A stretch of 64,000 nucleotides of DNA, taken from the NCBI GenBank assembly GCA_023052935.1, contig CM041292.1, forward strand, positions 41,314,139 to 41,378,138. Direction: 5' to 3'. Source of the DNA: Piezodorus guildinii. Its lineage: Eukaryota > Arthropoda > Insecta > Hemiptera > Pentatomidae. Shown here one piece after another: positions 57,771-64,000 of this stretch (position 1 is the first letter of the stretch; every line of letters begins with the position of its first letter). The notes beneath the pieces were generated by a model. It worked only from the letters and a program-made list of their open reading frames with translations, did no database searches and was not told the origin of the DNA. Made by a program: the position numbers and the translations under genes.

Positions 57771-58279
57771 TAAAATCATTTTGTCTTTCAGCATATTTAG
57801 TTGATATATTATTAAATAAACTTTCACACATTGGTTCAGGTGCGAAAGGTAACAATAAATTAATTAACAGGAGATTCAATCATAAGAGCTACAGGTAATA
57901 TAAAAAGAAAGTTGTTTGAGAACGCAGACAATATTGGTGCTGGAAGGAACCAGAGGACAAGCCGCCGCCTCAGGGCTACCAACAGCAGAAGACTAATCAG
58001 AAGACAATGGCCTACCGGAGAAAGTCCTGTTTGCGAAAGATCTAGGTTAGATCGAAGATTAATGATGTGCAGTATTGAATTTGGTCGAAAGTAGTCTATT
58101 ATTTTTAGTCCCTTATTTTTAATTATCCAGCTGGCAAGAAGGAAACCAAAGCTGAATTCCAATTTGTTTGAAAAGGAGCGGCTTGGTCTAGTGGATAGGG
58201 AGAGAAACAACTCAGGAACAGAAACAGCTATGACAGAATAAGTATTCACCCTAGAGTAGAAAAATCCTCGCGGAGAACC
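57771..58279. other. SINE-head-like fragment, otherwise no gene seen
   Basis: About 58140-58260 contains an A-box-like TTGGTCTAGTGGATAGGGAG preceded by ACCAAAGCTGAATTCCAATT. A similar arrangement recurs at about 58725-58800. A block at about 57900-58060 is less biased but unrecognised. Confidence 0.35.
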
Positions 58280-58440
58280 GAGCGTGCCACTTTGTACCAT
58301 ACATTTGGCACTTTTTCTAAAAAACGACTATAACGATTTGATTAAACTCACTAAGAAGGTGTAAAATTTATTTCATGTAGGTTTCGTTCAGTTTGATAGA
58401 GCGCTTTAACTACTAAAATAGATAGTGCACGAAATAATTA
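58280..58440 (-). repeat. Fragment of the Helentron-like family
   Basis: ATACATTTGGCACTTTTTCT and GATTTGATTAAACTCACTAA, then GTAAAATTTATTTCATGTAG, match the middle of copy 1. Confidence 0.5.
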
Positions 58441-59041
58441 ATCAGAATTTAACAAAGTTACTCACAATTTTGTACAGTTACATTTTGAATAATTAGTACG
58501 TTTAATTAATGCAGTTAAACAATATATAATAAGTTTTGCCCGAGATAAACCATATTAAATTTTCTATAAGAGATCAATGATTTAGATTGAAAATTTTAAA
58601 GCCGTAATTTTATTACAAGGTCTTCCAAGATTCAGGTAGACTAAGAAAGTTCAAAAATATTGTACTGAACGGCAAAATGTGAGGACTTAATTGACTGCAA
58701 TATCATGAATTTCTTTTAAGAGGGATACCAAAGCTGAAATTTAATTTACTTAAAACAGGTGCGGTTTGGTATAGTGGAGAGATAGGTACAGATTTTTAAA
58801 AGTGTCGTCATAAAGCAAAATATAAGTAAATGAAATAATACATTATTCCTTGTAAACAAGCTCCTTTAACAAGAGTCCAATTTCTACCATTAATTAAATT
58901 ATTGGTTTTTACTGAGAATCCTAAGACGATTAGATAATCGTTTTATGTTGAAATTTTTGTTTTTCTGAAGCTACGTGGATATTCCCAAAAAATATAATAT
59001 TTATTATTGTGGATGTAATTAGTTGACCGTTGAGAGTTACT
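58441..59041. other. No gene seen; second SINE-head-like fragment
   Basis: ACCAAAGCTGAAATTTAATT and GGTGCGGTTTGGTATAGTGG at about 58730-58775 parallel the stretch at about 58150-58210, a diverged direct repeat about 590 bases away. Confidence 0.35.
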
Positions 59042-59141
59042 GGAAGGAATAGTCCGGGTGGCGGTCAGTAAATGAAACAACTAAATAGTTGAAACTATTT
59101 AGCTGTTTCATTTAATGATCGCTACCCGGACTTATTCCTTC
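59042..59141. repeat. Near-perfect 100-base palindrome
   Basis: The left arm (59042-59090, ending ACAACTAAATAGTT) and right arm (59093-59141, beginning AACTATTTAGCTGTTTC) pair over about 48 bases with about five differences and a 2-base centre. One half matches the tail of the hammerhead-like repeat at 20998-21078. Confidence 0.85.
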
Positions 59142-59509
59142 TATATAATATTTATTATTTAAAGATTATCCTTGCAGAATTAATTCTTGCCACATATTGA
59201 CTGAAAGTGACCTAGTAAAGACCGCGAAAGTAAAGCCAGACTGTCCATATCCGCTGTTGAATCAGCACATACGACAATGACTTCCATTGGAAAGAACAAT
59301 GGCGAAGAATGTTATCTGCGATCTACGCAAGATGAAAGCATTCCAGTGATGGATGATATGTGAGCATTGAACCAGTCTGTCTCGCAGCTCCTGGAGTAAA
59401 ATTCACTAACGAAATTTTCTACCCTGACAAATGATAAGATCTCGTGGGTTCGACTAAATAATGAACAAAATTCCATCTCGAACAGCAATAACACAATTAA
59501 CATTTGTGT
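59142..59509. other. No gene recognised
   Basis: The composition is less biased from about 59260. It may be an upstream part of the following LINE relic, but no motif is clear. Confidence 0.35.
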
Positions 59510-60120
59510 TTTGGCTCACCTCTTAATAAGAAGTGAACCTCTCAACAGCAATGAAGCCAAAACTAAGTATATGAAGACTTCTCGGGGTGGTTGTGGGGCA
59601 ATGAATGAACTTGAGACTTGAGAGCACTTTTCGAGCAGGCACAAGAGTTTGAGTACCTTGGGGCCAACATAAACGAAAAAAATGATACTCCGGCAGAAAT
59701 AAAGGCACGCGTGTTGGCCGGAAGTAGATGTTGCTGGACGCTTGGAAAAGTACTTATGTCAAAGGTGTTGCCCGGGAAGTTTAACAAATCCTCCTATACT
59801 ATGTTATTAGACCAATAGTGAAATATGGAAGAGAGACATGGGTCCTTACCAGCATACTGGTGTTTCAGAACAAATGCTAATGAGTGGGAGAGGAAAGAAC
59901 TGAGAAAGTTCTTTGGTACCTTGAAGGATGGAGATCGGTGGAGGCAGATGAAAAATCAGGAGCCGCTTGATTTATACAAGAAGCCAGATATTGTCACTCG
60001 CATCAAGAAGAGTAGAATTAGGTGGTTAGGGCGTGTACAGAGGGTAGAAAAGCGGCGTATCCCGAAGAAGCTTCAGAAGAAGAAGCCTCCTGGTCAGGCC
60101 ATGAAATGAAGAAGAGGACG
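59510..60120 (+). pseudogene. RTE-like LINE C-terminal relic
   Basis: Frames include LNSNEAKTKYMKTSRGG, FEYLGANINEKNDTPAEIKA then RVLAGSRCCWTLGKVLMSK, and, after shifts and a stop, RKELRKFFGTLKDGDRWRQM and IVTRIKKSRIRWLGRVQRVE. This is the RTE pattern YLG..I.......EI..R...G.RC...L.K, then SRIRWLGHV.R. Multiple frames and stops show it is dead. Confidence 0.7.
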
Positions 60121-60415
60121 TCCCAGATCGCGGTGTTTGGAAGCAACGCAGTTTCAGATAATTTAACCTTGTGTGGACAATTAAACCCTATACTATTAGC
60201 ACACTTTGGTATTAATAATATACTACATATAATTATGCAACCCCCTTCCACCATATCTCTTCTTCTTCTACACAAAAATATCAACGAAAAAGTTGTATAG
60301 ATTAGTTACATCATTTATTTGTTTTCCTATGACTCTAAAATACTTAAATAAAATTTATCTTCATAAGTAACAAATCTATGTGTAGAGGTGAGAATATCAG
60401 CCTAGATGGACCTAG
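60121..60415. other. No gene seen
   Basis: No recognised feature. Confidence 0.35.
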
Positions 60416-60590
60416 TTAATTTTTAAAGGAGTAAAAATCCGTGGTTATGCCGATCTCCGAAGGGGATACAGAATGGTGGTCGCGAGCCACTCGTCAAACA
60501 TCACTATCCTAATTAAGTCAGGATAGGCTAAATTTAAGACTCCCTCTGTAGCATCGTCGGAATAAAGCGACGTTAAATGAATAAAACATA
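60416..60590 (+). repeat. SINE2 fragment (body and tail)
   Basis: TAATTTTTAAAGGAGTAAAA, TCTCCGAAGGGGATAC, CTGTAGCATCGTC and GACGTTAAATGAATAAAAC match the SINE2 body. The tRNA-like head is absent. Confidence 0.65.
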
Positions 60591-61160
60591 AAACATGATA
60601 AGTATCATGATAATAAATTAATCTATAAATAAACTAGAGGCTATAAATTGTATGGTTACTTCTTCGCCTATATTTATACATGTTTTAGGTATTATATACT
60701 ATAAATTTGTGTCATAAACAATATGCTTGCATGGTAATAAGAAATCACTCTAATTATATATTTGATTTAGTATTAATCAAGAAGTACTTACATTTACTTG
60801 AGAATATTGGCAGATGAAGAGACAACAGCTGGCTGTGAACAGCTACAACTGACGATTAAAAATGAAACAAGTTTTAACCTGGAACAGTCAAAGAAAAAAA
60901 TCAAGAATCAGTAGGCGGAGTCGATCGGATTAAAAACCAAAGAGTCAGCGAATTGATTAAGATTGATGCAGGCCACAATTAAGTAGCGGGTGGTTACCGT
61001 GTTTTAGCCCAAGCCGGTTGTAATAACCACCAATCAAGTCGTTAGTGATCATCAGGACATCGACCGTCGATGGTGACAGGGCTGATTCCACGATCATCAG
61101 GGAACAGGAGGTGATGAGTCAAAGATTAGCCCGAAAGTTCAAGAGCATGGTAATCGTTGA
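60591..61160. other. No gene recognised
   Basis: About 60880-61140 is notably less AT-rich and free of simple repeats but has no long frame and no partner in the window. Confidence 0.35.
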
Positions 61161-61541
61161 ATGATACTAAAGCAGATGTTTCCGCAAATTCCGATATCCT
61201 TTAAGAAGCAAGTGTCTCTAATTGTATTTCTGATTTTAGTCTGCTTAAGATTCCTTTCATACATATATTTACATATACAAAGGCTACAAAACGAGAAGTT
61301 TCATGTCATAAAAAACGTCATCAACGACATTACATATTCTATTTCAAAAATACACCACCTCACAACAGCGATTGCTCTAAGAGTGTACCTGAGGATATAT
61401 GCAGAGTATGTAATAGCTGGAAGCGGTGCCAACAGATGTGCTCAGTGTTTCTGTCACACTACAATAGTCCGCACCTCTGCTTTAATATTCCAAGGGTGGT
61501 TGGCTAGTGGGGAAATAGTGCCAATTGTATCTATTTGCTAG
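61161..61541 (+). CDS. Hypothetical 126-codon open frame
   Basis: ATG 61161 opens a frame to TAG 61539-61541. The protein would have a hydrophobic segment near residues 18-38 (VSLIVFLILVCLRFLSYIYL) and a Cys-containing C-terminal part (NRCAQCFCH). No family is recognised, no splice or promoter evidence is seen, and a frame of this length can arise by chance in 64 kb. A transposon-derived or spurious frame is at least as likely as a gene. Confidence 0.2.
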   Translation: MILKQMFPQIPISFKKQVSLIVFLILVCLRFLSYIYLHIQRLQNEKFHVIKNVINDITYSISKIHHLTTAIALRVYLRIYAEYVIAGSGANRCAQCFCHTTIVRTSALIFQGWLASGEIVPIVSIC

Positions 61542-61719
61542 ATCTCAGCTGTAATATTTTGAAAATGTTATATTTCTGTCTATCAATCTGCTTTTCTACG
61601 CGGAATGAGTGTTCATTCATGTCATTTACAAAAAAAATATATATATAATCAATCATACGTGTTATCAGATTGGTGTAGCTCTAATCCAGCAAGGGACAAA
61701 GATCTGGCACATAAGAAAC

Positions 61720-61930
61720 CCAGGTATTAATTTTTGCATTCTTGATTTGTGGTATACTTTTATATTTTTGTAATATTTTTAAAATAATACAAATTTTTAG
61801 TTATTTACATTATATTTAATTGTTTTTAATTAATATATAGTGATGTGTTGATATTGTTTATAGGATCCTGAAGATGAATGAAATACCCCGAAACCTTGTT
61901 TAATGTCTTTCATTTTAATAAAATGTTTTT
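61720..61930 (+). repeat. Repeat with a hammerhead-like end
   Basis: The AT-rich body ends with CCTGAAGATGAATGAAATAC followed by CCCGAAACCTTG (61867-61898) and TTTTAATAAAATG. This is the same layout as at 50093 and 52422, with changes in the core. Confidence 0.45.
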
Positions 61931-63107
61931 GTTTTTTGTAAGAAATATAAAACTAGTCCAATACCTCCGAAATATTCACTTCGCCAAAATTTTCATATTC
62001 ACCATATCCAACTTTTTTTTATAGCATACATTATGATGGTATAATAGCCTATAAATGGTCACTTCATATGAAGTAAACAGTAGCTTTAATTACAATTTTT
62101 TGTTTATATTTTTAAAATCACAAAGCAACTGTCTTAAATTTAGTTTATGATAATTTTGGGAACACAAATGAAATAAGATAATCAAGATTGATCTATGCAA
62201 GATGGGTCATTCTCACTTCTTTAAAAACATAGTTTAATATTCTGTATTTAATGGACGGACACATCTAAATAAAATATATTCCACTTTCAGTATAGAAGCC
62301 TTATAAAAATTACCAACTAATAGCTTTCTTCCAAGTATGTTTGTAGACTTTTTATTATTTAGTGCTGGGCATAATGATAAAAAAAAAAATGCTACCTCTA
62401 GTAGGTTGAGATCCTACTGTTTACCAAGTTATAATTTACTACCAGAAAATTTATATCATAAATAACTTTTGGGAAATCTACAGGTCCTACCACCGATTTC
62501 TCTTTTGATCGTTCTAAATTATAAGATACAAATATAGAAAACATATATTGGAATATATACGTTGATAAATGAAAATAATTGGTTTAAGGTTTAATTAAAA
62601 TCCCATTATAAATATGTCTAAGACAGAATCAGTTCTGCTATGATTTCGAGCCCCAAGTGTAATGCGGGTCTATAGACTACTTCATTCCAACGCCGTATCT
62701 TGGAATTATATCTGATGTTTTTTGGTGATCCATGATAACTTTTAAGCTCACGCTGAAAGTGTGACAAACCACGAATTCCGGTATGCGTTTGAACGAATCG
62801 GTCACAAACAGTAAAGGTTAATTAAAACATTAAAGGCTAATTTAAAAAAAAATATATTGTTAATTATAGGTATGAGATCATTTGAAATTTTGTTTTAGTG
62901 ATGTCTTTTTTTCTGGCTATGTTACGATCAGCTGTTGGCACTGACACATTTTATATTTAATAAGAATACATATTAAAAATATTAATAATTAAGAAATACT
63001 TTCGTACGGAGTTAGTTTATATAATTTTCGATAATAAAGGTTGCAGTAAAGTTATGATTCGATAACATTGTTCCATTCGCATGATATCGGGTTTACTTTT
63101 GGTGTAG
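61931..63107. other. AT-rich sequence, no gene seen
   Basis: No recognised coding or RNA feature. Confidence 0.4.
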
Positions 63108-63372
63108 TGACAAGAGTCTTCTATGCCCAAGTTCTCTGGTTCAAGCACCATTGATGGCGCTAAACAGAATAACTGGTAATTGTTTAGGGTGTGTAAAAAC
63201 CTTGGTTATACTGTCCTTCGGAGGGAACATGAAATGATGAAATCTAGGCGCGATTTTAGGTACTCGTTAAAGATCCCTATCCTAATTAAACCTGGATGGA
63301 CAAATATTAGGACAACCAGTGTAGCATTGTGTGATTAGCCATCGTATTTAATGTGACGTTAAATGAATACAA
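63108..63372 (+). mobile_element. Diverged SINE2 copy
   Basis: A B-box-like GGTTCAAGCACC is followed by GTCCTTCGGAGGGAACATGA, GTTAAAGATCCCTATCCTAA, GTGTAGCATTGTGTGATTAG and GTGACGTTAAATGAATAC. It is older than the copy at 31392. Confidence 0.7.
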
Positions 63373-64000
63373 ATAATATTCATCACTTTCTGATCCCAAA
63401 CTCTCTAAAAGTATGAAATGAAAACCCTATAAAAGTTTGTATTCAAATGTTTTGGGACGAATAAAAATTAAAGATAAACACTAAAATAAATTATTAGTAT
63501 AAAATTAGTAGTGTATTTACTTGAGGCACTTACTTCATTTCCAAATTAATATGCTTATAGACTGTGTCTGAAAAATATGACTTATATTTCCGACCACTTT
63601 GGCTCGCCTCTAACGTGTAAAAAGTTTCAAGGAAAGCAGTCTGTCGCTTTTTATTTCTCGTATATGTTGGAACAAATAACGAAAAAAGCTGCGCGCATTT
63701 CCTAACAGGTTTCTGATTTGCAATGGGTCCTTTTGGAACAAATCTTAGATTTAAAGAGGTTAGCAGTTAGGCTTTCTCATTAGATGATCCGGCAAAGCTT
63801 CTGAAATTTTGTATAGCAATCTTGACACTATATATAGGAATTGTAAAGAAATCTCCAATAGAAGGCACAGAAAAGTGGAACTAACTTTACGATTGATGAA
63901 TCAACACTCATACGGTCTTATTTTATGTACCGATTTTATATTTATTTGTAAGGTTTGTACAAAATCACCCAGAACGCTTGAACAAATGAAGTTCAGATAC
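63373..64000. other. No gene seen
   Basis: AT-rich end of the window. Confidence 0.4.

Noticed and set aside
57860..58300. Minus-strand frame of 146 codons
   Set aside because: Leu/Phe/Ser-rich sequence with no motif; it overlaps SINE-head-like sequence and is probably chance.

Overview
The window looks like nuclear DNA of an insect: roughly two-thirds A+T, intron-containing genes, and dense layers of transposon remains. A hemipteran is a weak guess only. There is no operon structure, rRNA, CRISPR array or credible free-standing tRNA gene. I could run no database search, so family names come from motifs recognised by eye.

Host genes. Five GC-rich exons stand out, all on the + strand. They encode low-complexity proteins built on Ala/Gly/Pro/Val units of the type AIAGPGG, TAIVGPGG and KAVAGPRG, with IYYP at two of the ends. 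This resembles the insect DUF4774-type family of secreted proteins. Gene A has a signal-peptide exon (14438-14601) and a second exon (15977 to about 16532). Gene B is a terminal exon (18433-18984). Gene C has two exons (38098-38413 and 40465-40624). A and C each contain single-base frame breaks in or next to G/C runs. No first exon was found for B or C.

Mobile DNA. (1) LINEs: an R1-clade element at 25275-27837 carrying most of the reverse transcriptase; a family of Jockey-like 3' fragments; several RTE-like 3' fragments, three with clear target-site duplications; CR1/Daphne-like tails; and a LINE tail with an intact RNase H frame at 48645-49670. (2) Three tRNA-derived SINE families. (3) Mariner relics near 6.6-7.0, 29.4-29.8 and 42.1-43.8 kb. 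(4) A shrunken Gypsy-type LTR element at about 55.53-56.12 kb. (5) A roughly 1-kb family with asymmetric inverted ends, a 3' terminal hairpin and an internal (CA)n run, most like non-autonomous Helentrons (HINE/DINE type), with six long copies and several fragments. (6) Short repeats ending in a hammerhead-like core (CTGATGA, a hairpin, then GAAAC and GTT), often as facing pairs. (7) A TIR element at about 2968-3770.

Nesting is the main architecture. The R1 element lies inside the (CA)n of a Helentron-like copy, RTE copies lie inside a mariner, inside a Jockey relic and inside the intron of gene C, and SINEs lie inside other repeats. The remaining intergenic DNA is AT-rich with microsatellites and shows nothing codable.
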